From: Pseudomonas sp.
GTDB taxonomy: Bacteria > Pseudomonadota > Gammaproteobacteria > Pseudomonadales > Pseudomonadaceae
Assembly: GCF_030698175.1 (NCBI RefSeq)
Contig: NZ_JAUYNT010000022.1
Span: 42,384-106,383 of the forward strand
Length of the DNA stretch: 64,000 bases
Reading direction: 5' to 3'
The notes beneath the pieces were generated by a model. The model searched no databases and was not told the DNA's origin. It saw only the letters and a list, made by a program, of their open reading frames with translations. Shown here in pieces: positions 38,084 to 45,521 of the stretch. The translations under genes and the position numbers were made by a program. Position 1 is the stretch's first letter, and each line of letters begins with the position of its first letter.

Positions 38084-38139
38084 CGTTATATCCGCCGTAG
38101 ACGCTGCTGGCAGCGCCTACGGCCATAGTTAAACCGCCT

Positions 38140-38583
38140 CTACTTGAGGCTCGCCGCTTGGCCTTTAAGGGCCACACCGCCAACAAAGGTACCGGCGTGG
38201 CATTCATAGGTGGTGCTACTGCGGGACTCTTTGCGCTTGTAGAAGCTGACGATATCCACCACCGCATTGCCGCCGACTTTCTTGGCCGCGTCTTGCAGGG
38301 TAATCAGCGCCGATTGCAGCGCCCAGCTGCAGGCCTCTTCGTCGGTTTTGTTGAAGGCATTGGTCTTTTTATTAGTAACCAACTCACCGAGCGGAGTGCT
38401 TTTGCCCGGCACTGTAGCGCCGGCCAAATAAAACTTTACGCTGCCATCCAGCTTGCCGGCTTGCGTGGCCTCTTGCACCACGGCGGCGAAATCCAGATTC
38501 AGCACTGTGTCACGCGCCTGACTCAGGGCGGGCAGCAGGCTGGTCATAATCAGTGCAAGCGCACTCAGTTTTTTTAGCGTCAT
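38140..38583 (-). CDS. Small secreted protein (group often labelled excinuclease ATPase subunit)
   Basis: A 147-residue protein with a signal peptide ending near LSQA. The mature part has a conserved-looking segment EEACSWALQSALITLQDAAKKVGGNAVVDIVSFY. Databases often carry such proteins under the wrong name excinuclease ATPase subunit; nothing here suggests DNA repair. It has two cysteines (CSWA and YECHAG) that could form a disulphide. It lies just after apeR on the same strand and might be cotranscribed. Function unknown. Confidence 0.7.
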   Translation of the reverse strand: MTLKKLSALALIMTSLLPALSQARDTVLNLDFAAVVQEATQAGKLDGSVKFYLAGATVPGKSTPLGELVTNKKTNAFNKTDEEACSWALQSALITLQDAAKKVGGNAVVDIVSFYKRKESRSSTTYECHAGTFVGGVALKGQAASLK

Positions 38584-38609
38584 AGTCGTCTCCTTGACGA
38601 TGATGCAAA

Positions 38610-38626
38610 CGGCAGAATGCCTGCCG
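38610..38626 (-). terminator. Weak hairpin after the ape operon
   Basis: CGGCAG (38610-38615) pairs with CTGCCG (38621-38626). On the minus strand it is followed only by TTTGC, so any termination is partial. It lies in the 67-bp gap after apeR. Confidence 0.35.
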
Positions 38627-38650
38627 CTTGTCGGGTCTCACTGCAAGCAA

Positions 38651-39901
38651 TTAGTCCGTCGTGGCTAACGGCCAGCGCCGCAGAATCAACGAGGTATTGA
38701 CCCCGCCGAAGGCAAAGTTATTGGTCATCACATACTGATGGCTCATCGACCGCATCTCGCCGCGCAGGTAGTCGAGTTCGGCGCAAGCCGGATCGACGGC
38801 GTGCAGATTCAGGGTATGGGCATACAGGTCGCGATTGAGCATCTCGATGCTGAACCAGGCCTCCAGCGCCCCGCAGGCACCCAGGGTGTGACCGAGAAAA
38901 CTCTTCTGCGAGCTGATCGGCATCTTCGGCCCGAACAGGCTGTGGGTGGCATGGCTCTCGGCGATGTCGCCCTGTTCGGTGGCGGTGCCGTGACCGTTGA
39001 CGTAACCGATGGCTGCGGGTTCCAGCTCGGCATCTTCCAGCGCCAACTGCATCGCCCGGCGCATGGTCGCCGGCGCCGGGCGGGTGGTGTGCTGGCCGTC
39101 GGCATTGCTGCCAAAACCGACGATTTCGGCATAGATGGTGGCGCCTCGGGCCAGCGCATGCTCCAGCTCCTCCAACACCAGCATGCCGGCGCCTTCACCA
39201 ATCACCAGGCCATCACGGCCCTGATCGAAAGGTCGCGGCGAGCTTTGCGGGGCGTCGTTTTTCAAGCTGGTGGCGTACAGTGCATCGAAGACCATGGCCT
39301 CGGTCGGACACAGCTCCTCGGCGCCACCGGCCAGCATCAGCGGTAGACGACCAAACTTGATCGCCTCATAGGCATAACCGATGCCCTGGCTGCCGCTGGT
39401 ACAGGCACTGGAAGTGGGAATCAGCCGACCCTTGAGGCCGAAGAAGATGCTGATATTGGCGGCCGTAGTGTGCGGCATCATGCGCACATAGGAGTTGGCA
39501 TTCAGGCCATCGGCGACGCCATTGAGCAGCATATTGCCGAAGGCTTTGACCTCGTCGGTGCTGCCGGTGGACGAGCCGCAGGCCACGCCCATGCGGCCAT
39601 CCTGAATGCACGGATCATTCAGCAAGCCGGCGTTGCTTAACGCCTGTTCGGCCGCCGCCACCGCCAACCGCGAGACCCGGCCCATGCTGCGCAATTGCTT
39701 GCGGGTCCAGTGCGCCGGCACCTGGAAGTCGTCGACCGGCCCGCCGAGACGGGTGTTCAACTCGCTGAAACGCTCCCACTCCGGCATATAACGAATGCCG
39801 CTGCGATTGGCGCGAAAATTCGCTTCGATGCTGGCCCAGTCACTGCCCAGTGAGGTGATCCCGGCCATGCCGGTTACCACTACCCGTTTACAACCCTTCA
39901 T
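38651..39901 (-). CDS. apeR: Aryl polyene beta-ketoacyl-ACP synthase ApeR
   Basis: A 416-residue FabF-like ketosynthase that extends the polyene chain on ACP. Cys167 in IPTSSACTSGSQ is the nucleophile. The histidines are in NGHGTATEQGD and SFLGHTLGACG. The N-terminal part (GGPVDDFQVPAHWTRKQLRSMG) fits the APE ketosynthase branch. Order (N-O-P-Q-R as in the E. coli ape cluster) and sequence point to ApeR. A 14-bp repeat of its first codons lies just upstream and forms a five-codon frame between apeQ and apeR. Confidence 0.88.
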   Translation of the reverse strand: MKGCKRVVVTGMAGITSLGSDWASIEANFRANRSGIRYMPEWERFSELNTRLGGPVDDFQVPAHWTRKQLRSMGRVSRLAVAAAEQALSNAGLLNDPCIQDGRMGVACGSSTGSTDEVKAFGNMLLNGVADGLNANSYVRMMPHTTAANISIFFGLKGRLIPTSSACTSGSQGIGYAYEAIKFGRLPLMLAGGAEELCPTEAMVFDALYATSLKNDAPQSSPRPFDQGRDGLVIGEGAGMLVLEELEHALARGATIYAEIVGFGSNADGQHTTRPAPATMRRAMQLALEDAELEPAAIGYVNGHGTATEQGDIAESHATHSLFGPKMPISSQKSFLGHTLGACGALEAWFSIEMLNRDLYAHTLNLHAVDPACAELDYLRGEMRSMSHQYVMTNNFAFGGVNTSLILRRWPLATTD

Positions 39902-39915
39902 TTACAAGCACTCAT
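39898..39915 (-). other. Five-codon mini-ORF between apeQ and apeR
   Basis: ATG AGT GCT TGT AAA TGA. Its ATG shares a base with the apeQ stop (TGATG) and its TGA overlaps the apeR ATG (ATGA). The 14-bp unit ATGAGTGCTTGTAA resembles the next 14 bases ATGAAGGGTTGTAA, the start of apeR, so it looks like a small tandem duplication of the apeR start. Confidence 0.45.
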
Positions 39916-40643
39916 CAACACAACCCACCATTCACTGCGATCACTTGGCGGGTGATATAGGCCGCCTCGTCCGACATTAAAAAATTCACCGCGCCGGCCA
40001 CTTCGTCCGGCGTGCCCATGCGTTGCGCCGGGATCATCTTGAGGATCTCCGCCAATGGCACATGCTCATCGAGCATCTCGGTGTCGATCAGCCCTGGCGC
40101 CACACAGTTGACGGTGATCTTGCGTTTACCCAGCTCGATGGCCAACGCCTTGGCCGCGCCAATTACCCCGGCTTTGGAAGCGCTGTAATTGACCTGGCCA
40201 CGGTTGCCGATCATCCCCGACACCGAGGTGATACAGACGATGCGGCCCGGCGCACGGCGACGAATCATCGGCATGGTCAAGGGCTGCAAGACATTAAAGA
40301 AACCGTCCAGATTGGTCCGTAGCACCAGGTCCCAATCTTCCTCAGTGAGCGCCGGAAAGGCGCCGTCGCGGGTCAGGCCGGCGTTGCAGACCACTCCGTA
40401 GTAGGCACCATGGGCCTCGACATCGGCCTCCAGCTCGGTGCGACAGGCGGCCCGATCGGCCACGTCAAACTGCAGAATCCGCGCCTGCTGGCCGAGAGCG
40501 GCAATCTCGCGCTGCACCTGCTCGGCATCTTCGCGCCGGCTCCGGCAATGCAGCACCAGATCATAACCGGCGCGGGCCAGGCGCAGGGCAATGGCCCGAC
40601 CGATGCCACGGCTGGAGCCGGTGACCAGAATGGTTTCACTCAT
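39915..40643 (-). CDS. apeQ: Aryl polyene 3-ketoacyl-ACP reductase ApeQ
   Basis: A 242-residue FabG-type short-chain dehydrogenase. It has the NADPH motif TGSSRGIG (8-15), CNAGLTRDG, the catalytic YSASK, and PGLIDTEML. It reduces each 3-keto group during polyene assembly. I start at the ATG at 40643 (MSETILVTG). A degenerate copy of this start lies upstream at 40899, separated from it by an inserted palindromic repeat. Confidence 0.92.
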   Translation of the reverse strand: MSETILVTGSSRGIGRAIALRLARAGYDLVLHCRSRREDAEQVQREIAALGQQARILQFDVADRAACRTELEADVEAHGAYYGVVCNAGLTRDGAFPALTEEDWDLVLRTNLDGFFNVLQPLTMPMIRRRAPGRIVCITSVSGMIGNRGQVNYSASKAGVIGAAKALAIELGKRKITVNCVAPGLIDTEMLDEHVPLAEILKMIPAQRMGTPDEVAGAVNFLMSDEAAYITRQVIAVNGGLC

Positions 40644-40656
40644 ACATAAGCTTCCG

Positions 40657-40899
40657 TTAGACAACTGCTGTTACGCGGCCGAGCAGATTGTAGGTCGGGT
40701 TAGGCGCGTACACGCAGGGCTGGCGATGCCGCACATTTGCGCGCGCCGTAACCCGACGTGGCGGTGACGCTATCAGCAATATTGCTGCGTTTGCGGCCTT
40801 GCGTCGGGTTACGCGGCGCCCGGGTAATTGATTGATTTTAAGATGTATAGCCCCGCCGCTAACCCGACCTACACCCGTGACCAAAATGGTTGCGCTCAT
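40657..40899 (-). pseudogene. 80-codon apeQ-head ORF carrying an inserted repeat
   Basis: It starts at an ATG overlapping the apeP stop (ATGA). The first nine residues MSATILVTG copy the ApeQ start MSETILVTG. A 183-bp palindromic repeat then interrupts the copy but leaves the frame open. The last part copies the end of apeP at the DNA level: CAGTTGTCTAACGGA here against CAGTTACCTGACGGA in apeP. It stops 13 bp before the true apeQ start. The product would be nonsense; the frame may be kept for coupling. Confidence 0.7.
40690..40872. repeat. GTAGGTCGGGTTA...TAACCCGACCTAC palindromic repeat in the ape operon
   Basis: The 183-bp element has terminal inverted repeats GTAGGTCGGGTTAG and CTAACCCGACCTAC, and an internal inverted pair TAACCCGACG and CGTCGGGTTA. 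It sits inside the duplicated apeQ start, exactly after the ninth codon, and does not stop the minus-strand frame. Confidence 0.85.
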
Positions 40900-41348
40900 A
40901 GCTCGGGCTCCGTCAGGTAACTGCCGATTTGCGGCGGACAAAATACATTTAGCCGCGCCTCGGCCTGGATATTCGGGCCGCGGAGATGGCATTCGAAGAC
41001 GCCCATGCCGTTGTCATCACGCAGCGAGCAGAGGGCGCTGATGTGCAGCTCGCTGCCCGCCGGGAAGCGCTCGACATTGCAGCTGAAACTGCGAGTACCG
41101 AGTAAAAACCCCAGCTGCACCGGCTCACCGGCTTGGCGCGCCTGACAACCGGCAAAGGCTGCCACCGTCTGCGCCATCAGCTCGACCCCAACCCAGGCTG
41201 GCAAGCTGCCGTCGGCCAGATTGAACAAGCCACCGGGGCGCACGGTAAGCCGCGTCTCGACATCTTCGGCGCCGAAACGCAGCACCTCATCGAGCAGGAT
41301 CATCTGGCCCGAATGGGGCAGCAACTCGGCGATTGGCCACAGGCTCAT
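40896..41348 (-). CDS. apeP: Aryl polyene dehydratase ApeP
   Basis: A 150-residue hotdog-fold 3-hydroxyacyl-ACP dehydratase. It begins MSLWPIAELLPHSGQMILLDEV, with the HSGQMILLD box of the FabZ-like family, and has AWVGVELMAQTVAAFAG on the central helix. ApeP works with ApeI, which here is fused to ApeH. It overlaps apeO by 4 nt. Confidence 0.88.
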   Translation of the reverse strand: MSLWPIAELLPHSGQMILLDEVLRFGAEDVETRLTVRPGGLFNLADGSLPAWVGVELMAQTVAAFAGCQARQAGEPVQLGFLLGTRSFSCNVERFPAGSELHISALCSLRDDNGMGVFECHLRGPNIQAEARLNVFCPPQIGSYLTEPEL

Positions 41349-42598
41349 GGGCGTTCTCCAAATGCAGGCACAGGCTCTTTTTCCTGCTCTTGAGCAAACA
41401 GCAGGGAAATATTATTGCCACCGAAGGCAAACGAATTACTCATCAAGCGCCGGGTGCCGGCGGGGCGAAACTGCTGGCCGACTTGGACTAAATCCAGGGC
41501 TGGCAGCTCGGGGTCGGGCACGCCATCCCAGACCTGGGGCGGCAACCGGCGATGCGGATTATGCCGGCTCAGCGTCAGCCAGCAAAATGCCGCCTCCAGC
41601 GCCCCGGCAGCGCCCAAAGTGTGTCCGGTCAGTGGCTTGGTCGAGGAGCAGGGCACGCCAGCCGGGAATACCGCCTGCACCGCCAGGCTTTCCATTGCAT
41701 CGTTATGCCGAGTGGCGGTGCCGTGCAGGTTCAAATAGTCGATTGCCTCGGCGGCGATGCCGGCATTGGCCAAGGCGTGGCGCATCGCGGCTTGGGCACC
41801 CAGGCCGTGCGGCTCGGGGGCGGAGATATGGTAAGCGTCCGAGCTGGCGCCACCGCCGAGCAGCATGATTGGCGCCGACTCAGCCAAGTTCGACTCGTTG
41901 CTCATCGGCTCTTTAGCCATTAAAAAAAGCGCCGCGCCTTCGCCGATATTGATGCCGTTGCGATTGGCCGAGAATGGATTGCAGCGCTTATCGGCCACCG
42001 CCTCCAGCGCCGCGAAGCCATTCAAGGTCAGGCCGCAGAGGCTGTCCACCCCGCCACAGAGCACCGCATCGCACACGCCCAAACGCAGCAAACGCTGGGC
42101 ACTGAGCAGGGCGCGGGCGCCGGAGGTGCAGGCGGTGGAAATCACATAGCTGGGGCCGCTCAGCTGTAGCCACTGGCTGAGAAAAGCCGCCGGCGCCACC
42201 AGCTCTTGCTGGCTATAGCGGTAGTCGGCCGGCAACTGACCCGTGCGCTGTTGCTCGGCGATGCTTAAGGCCGCCTCGTGAATACCGGAGGTACTGGTGC
42301 CGAGCACCACGCCGATCCGCCCGGCGCCGTAACGGTCGATGGTGGCGCGAATCTGCGGTTCAATTTGCAGCGCGGCGGCCAGCAACAGTTGGTTATTGCG
42401 ACTTTGGGCCGCCTCCAGACCGGCCGGCATCGGCGGCAACTCGGCGGTTACGGCGCCGACGGTCAGGTCGCGGCCACTGACCCAGCCGCCTTGCGCCTGC
42501 ATGCCGCTGGTATCGCCGGCCAACAGTCCCGCCGCGACAGCCTGCTGGCCGCTACCAAGGGCGCAGACCAGACCCAGCTCAGTCAAATAAGTCGACAT
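41345..42598 (-). CDS. apeO: Aryl polyene beta-ketoacyl-ACP synthase ApeO
   Basis: A 417-residue ketosynthase. Cys157 in VISTACTSGAR is the nucleophile; LHGTATRHND and PLTGHTLGAAG carry the histidines. The segment RNNQLLLAAALQIEPQI is typical of ApeO, which starts and elongates the chain with ApeC as partner. Two ATGs are adjacent; I use the one at 42598 because it overlaps the upstream TGA as TGATG, the same layout as at the apeN end. A frame to 42817 is not supported. Confidence 0.88.
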   Translation of the reverse strand: MSTYLTELGLVCALGSGQQAVAAGLLAGDTSGMQAQGGWVSGRDLTVGAVTAELPPMPAGLEAAQSRNNQLLLAAALQIEPQIRATIDRYGAGRIGVVLGTSTSGIHEAALSIAEQQRTGQLPADYRYSQQELVAPAAFLSQWLQLSGPSYVISTACTSGARALLSAQRLLRLGVCDAVLCGGVDSLCGLTLNGFAALEAVADKRCNPFSANRNGINIGEGAALFLMAKEPMSNESNLAESAPIMLLGGGASSDAYHISAPEPHGLGAQAAMRHALANAGIAAEAIDYLNLHGTATRHNDAMESLAVQAVFPAGVPCSSTKPLTGHTLGAAGALEAAFCWLTLSRHNPHRRLPPQVWDGVPDPELPALDLVQVGQQFRPAGTRRLMSNSFAFGGNNISLLFAQEQEKEPVPAFGERP

Positions 42599-42894
42599 CA
42601 TGGTTTCTCCGCCGACAGTGCGCGCACCTGATAAAGCACAGCCCCATCGCTCAAGCTGAACTCCAGCGGCGTGCGATAGTTGATTGACCACTGCGGATCG
42701 AGCCGGCGGCCAGCGGCGCTTAACTGCCAGGTGCCGGCTGGATAGTGCTGGGCCAGGGCAGCATCCGTACTCAGGGCGAACAGCAGCGCGGCAAACAGCT
42801 CGCGGGCTTCGGGACATTGCAAGCCGGCAGCCAGCGGCAATGGGTTATTACGGCTCTGCGCCGCCGGCATTAGCTCAGTCAAAGAAGTCGGCAT
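42598..42894 (-). pseudogene. 98-residue apeO-head/apeN-tail chimeric ORF
   Basis: The frame is coupled by TGATG to apeN upstream and by TGATG to apeO downstream. Residues 1-8 (MPTSLTEL) match the ApeO start MSTYLTEL. Residues about 9-26 (MPAAQSRNNPLPLAAGLQ) match ApeO 57-78 with gaps. The remaining 72 residues copy the ApeN C-terminus, with about 13 changes over 71 positions (for example PQWSINYRTPLEFSLS against PQWSISYRTPLEFSLS). It has no signal peptide or lipobox, so it would be cytoplasmic. It is an old tandem duplication scar that has stayed open. Confidence 0.85.
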
Positions 42895-43385
42895 CAAGGT
42901 TCCCCCGCCGTAAGTGCGCGCACCTGATAGAGCACATCTGCGCCACTCAGGCTGAATTCCAGCGGCGTGCGGTAGCTAATTGACCACTGCGGATCGAGCC
43001 GGCGGCCTTGTGCCGTCAACTGCCACACCTTGCCCGGATAACTCTGCGCCAGGGCGGCATCCGTGCTCAAGGCAAACAGCAGCGCGGCAAACAGCTCGCG
43101 GGCCTCGGGATTAGGCGGCAGCAGGCCGTCGCTGTGCCATTCACCCTCGATGAGTAATTGCCGGGCCAAGGGCACGCCCAGCGGGTCGAGCAGTGACCAA
43201 CGCAAACTCGGCCCTTCGGCCTGCAGCACCAACAACCAGTCCTGGCGTTCACTGGCCTGGCTGCGCTGAATCAGCAGCGTCAGCGGCAGCTGGCTGCGCA
43301 ATTGCGGCACGCCCTGGGGCACCGGCGTGCGCAACCCACAGGCGCCGAGCAGCAGGCACAGGCCCAGCAGCCAGACGCGGATCAT
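42894..43385 (-). CDS. apeN: DUF3261 outer-membrane lipoprotein ApeN
   Basis: A 163-residue lipoprotein: signal MIRVWLLGLCLLLGACG with lipobox LGAC. The mature part is Leu/Gln-rich and ends in PQWSISYRTPLEFSLSG. DUF3261 proteins sit in ape clusters and are thought to help insert or anchor the aryl polyene lipid at the outer membrane together with LolA-like ApeL. It overlaps the methyltransferase gene by 4 nt. Confidence 0.82.
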   Translation of the reverse strand: MIRVWLLGLCLLLGACGLRTPVPQGVPQLRSQLPLTLLIQRSQASERQDWLLVLQAEGPSLRWSLLDPLGVPLARQLLIEGEWHSDGLLPPNPEARELFAALLFALSTDAALAQSYPGKVWQLTAQGRRLDPQWSISYRTPLEFSLSGADVLYQVRALTAGEP

Positions 43386-44110
43386 TCGGCCAACATTGCC
43401 GGCGGCTTGCGCGCCACCACATTAACCAGGGTTTCGTTGCGCTGGCCAAAGGGCTTGGGCTTGCAAATGCCCCAGCGCTCCAGCAGGCCAAAATCCGTGG
43501 CCCGACTCCACCACAGATAGGGATAGGAGACATTTTGCTCGGTAAATTCGAAGCCCTGACCGCGCAACATGGCGAGATAACCGGCGGCGGTTTTTTGCAC
43601 CTGCATGGGGTGGCGAAACAGCCAGCGGATCACCCAGGTGTCGATATAAAACTGCGTCGATTCGGCAAACAGCAGCAGGCCACCGGGTTTCAGCACCCGC
43701 CAGAATTCGCCCAAGGCTTGCTCCTGCTCGACCAGATGGTGAAAGGTCTGATGGCAAAACAACAGGTCGACACTGGCATCGGCCAACTGCAACGCCGCAC
43801 AATCATTGGCCAGCAGCTGCACGCTCAACCCCAGGCGCTCGGCCTCGGCCCGTGAGCAGTCGAGACTCGCCGGGTCGGCATCCACGCCGATCAGCTGCGC
43901 CGGGGCAAAGGCTGCTTGCAACAAACCGAACGACTTGCCCTGGCCGCAGCCGGCATCCAGCAACACCGGATCGGCCGGCAACCCAGCGCCAGCCAGCCGT
44001 TTGAGGTCATTAATGGCGACCCGCAGCACATGCTGCTGCCAGACATGACTCTGCAAAAACCAGAAACCAAAACTGGTTTCTTCGACATAAGTGCTGGCGA
44101 CGGGGTTCAT
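43382..44110 (-). CDS. SAM-dependent methyltransferase of the ape cluster
   Basis: A 242-residue class I methyltransferase. The SAM loop is VLLDAGCGQGKSFGLL, then LIGVDADPASLD, and motif IV is VDLLFCHQTFHHLVEQ. Aryl polyenes are methylated on the aromatic ring in several strains, so ring C- or O-methylation is the likely role. Its start overlaps a 41-residue frame that copies its own first 38 or so codons. It overlaps apeN by 4 nt. Confidence 0.88.
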   Translation of the reverse strand: MNPVASTYVEETSFGFWFLQSHVWQQHVLRVAINDLKRLAGAGLPADPVLLDAGCGQGKSFGLLQAAFAPAQLIGVDADPASLDCSRAEAERLGLSVQLLANDCAALQLADASVDLLFCHQTFHHLVEQEQALGEFWRVLKPGGLLLFAESTQFYIDTWVIRWLFRHPMQVQKTAAGYLAMLRGQGFEFTEQNVSYPYLWWSRATDFGLLERWGICKPKPFGQRNETLVNVVARKPPAMLAE

Positions 44111-44232
44111 ACGAAGTCCTTTTCATCGATCGGCGACTCACGCAGCACAGGCTGCTGCCACTCACTAGCACTCTGCAAAAACCAGAAAGCAAAGCCGGTT
44201 TCCGTGACGTAGCTGCTGGCGACCGGGTTCAT
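44107..44232 (-). pseudogene. 41-residue methyltransferase-head ORF
   Basis: It is coupled by ATGA to the halogenase gene upstream and by ATGA to the methyltransferase downstream. MNPVASSYVTETGFAFWFLQ matches the methyltransferase start MNPVASTYVEETSFGFWFLQ. The next part, WQQPVLRESPID, is also similar (WQQHVLRVAIND). The last codons and the AAGGA ribosome site resemble the end of the halogenase gene at the DNA level (AAGGACTTCGTATGAACCC against AAGGAATGCTCATGAACCC). This is the same head-tail arrangement as at ftsY/ftsE. Confidence 0.82.
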
Positions 44233-45521
44233 GAGCATTCCTTGGCACTGGCCTGTGCATTGGTTGGCGCTGTGGCACACAGCTCACTGAGTACGGCGAG
44301 CCGGCGCTGCGGTTCGGCCACATAGGGGTTATTCAGGTCCCAGGCATAGCCGGCCAGAATCGAGCAAATCATCCGGCGGATATTCGGATTGGCCTTGGCA
44401 AAGAAAATCACCGGCTGAAAGCTGCCGTCATACCAGCCCTCAACGTAGGCCCGGAAGCAATCCACCCCGCGCTTGAGCGGCACGGCAAACTCGCTATCCC
44501 AGTCCACCGGCTCACCGCTGAGCTGGCGGTGCAGCAGGCCGGCGGCCATGCTGGCCGAGCGCATGGCGATGGTCACACCCGAGGAAAACACCGGATCGAG
44601 AAACTCGGCGGCATTGCCCAGCAGCGCGAAACCCGGACCGTACAGCGCTTTAACATTGGCCGAATAGCCGCCCAGGCTGCGCGCCGGAGTGTCCCATACG
44701 GCGTGCTCCAGCAGGCCGGCCAGTTGCGGGGTTTGCCCGATAAACTCGCGCAGGCAGGCATCCAGATCCACCGGCCGACCCTGGTAATGCTCGGCTGCCG
44801 CCACCACCCCGACCGAGCAACGACCGCCACTGAACGGGATCAGCCAAAACCACACATCGCTGTGCTCTGGGTGGATGCTGACGAGGATTTTCTCCCGGTC
44901 AAAACCCGGCGCCACAATGCGGTCCTCGATATGGGTAAACACCGCCTGGCGTATAGGAAACGCCGAGGGCAGGTCGAGGTCGAGCAGGCGCGGCAACACC
45001 CGTCCGTAGCCGCTGCCATCCAGCACGAAGGCGCATTCAACCTGATACTCAGTGCCATCGACTAAGCGCCGTACCGACAGGATTGGACGCAGGCCGCTAA
45101 AGTCGACGGCGACTATCTCTTGCTGATAGCGAATCTCCACCCCTTGGCGCTCGGCATCGTCGGCCAGCACCTTGTCGAAGTCGCCACGCAATACCTGATA
45201 GGCCGTGCCGCGACCTGGGCTGAACTTGTCGCGAAAATCAAAATCGCTGTAGGCCTCGCCGCAGGCGAAAGCGGCGCCATATTTGAGCTGAAAGCCGGCC
45301 GCCTCGACCGCCTCGAGCATGCCGGCCTCTTCGACAAAGTCCAGGCAATGCGGCAACAGGCTTTCGCCAATCGAGAAACGCGGAAACAGCTGGCGCTCCA
45401 GCACCAGCACATCGTGGCCTTGGCGCTTAAGCAGCGCGCTGGCAATCGCCCCGGAAGGCCCAGCACCGATCACCACCACCTGGCGTTGCTCGGCTTGTTG
45501 TTGCAACTCAGCAGACTTCAT
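44229..45521 (-). CDS. Flavin-dependent halogenase
   Basis: A 430-residue FAD enzyme of the tryptophan/phenolic halogenase family. It has the FAD motif GAGPSG (19-24), FPRFSIGES (46-54), Lys80 in FQLKYGAAF at the place of the hypohalous-acid lysine, and WFWLIP (224-229), a full match to the WxWxIP halogenase motif. LLGNAAEFLDPVFSSGV is also typical. The enzyme should chlorinate or brominate the aromatic head, perhaps on ACP. It is tightly coupled to the genes on both sides. An NAD(P)H flavin reductase partner is not encoded nearby. A plain monooxygenase is the alternative. Confidence 0.82.
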   Translation of the reverse strand: MKSAELQQQAEQRQVVVIGAGPSGAIASALLKRQGHDVLVLERQLFPRFSIGESLLPHCLDFVEEAGMLEAVEAAGFQLKYGAAFACGEAYSDFDFRDKFSPGRGTAYQVLRGDFDKVLADDAERQGVEIRYQQEIVAVDFSGLRPILSVRRLVDGTEYQVECAFVLDGSGYGRVLPRLLDLDLPSAFPIRQAVFTHIEDRIVAPGFDREKILVSIHPEHSDVWFWLIPFSGGRCSVGVVAAAEHYQGRPVDLDACLREFIGQTPQLAGLLEHAVWDTPARSLGGYSANVKALYGPGFALLGNAAEFLDPVFSSGVTIAMRSASMAAGLLHRQLSGEPVDWDSEFAVPLKRGVDCFRAYVEGWYDGSFQPVIFFAKANPNIRRMICSILAGYAWDLNNPYVAEPQRRLAVLSELCATAPTNAQASAKECS

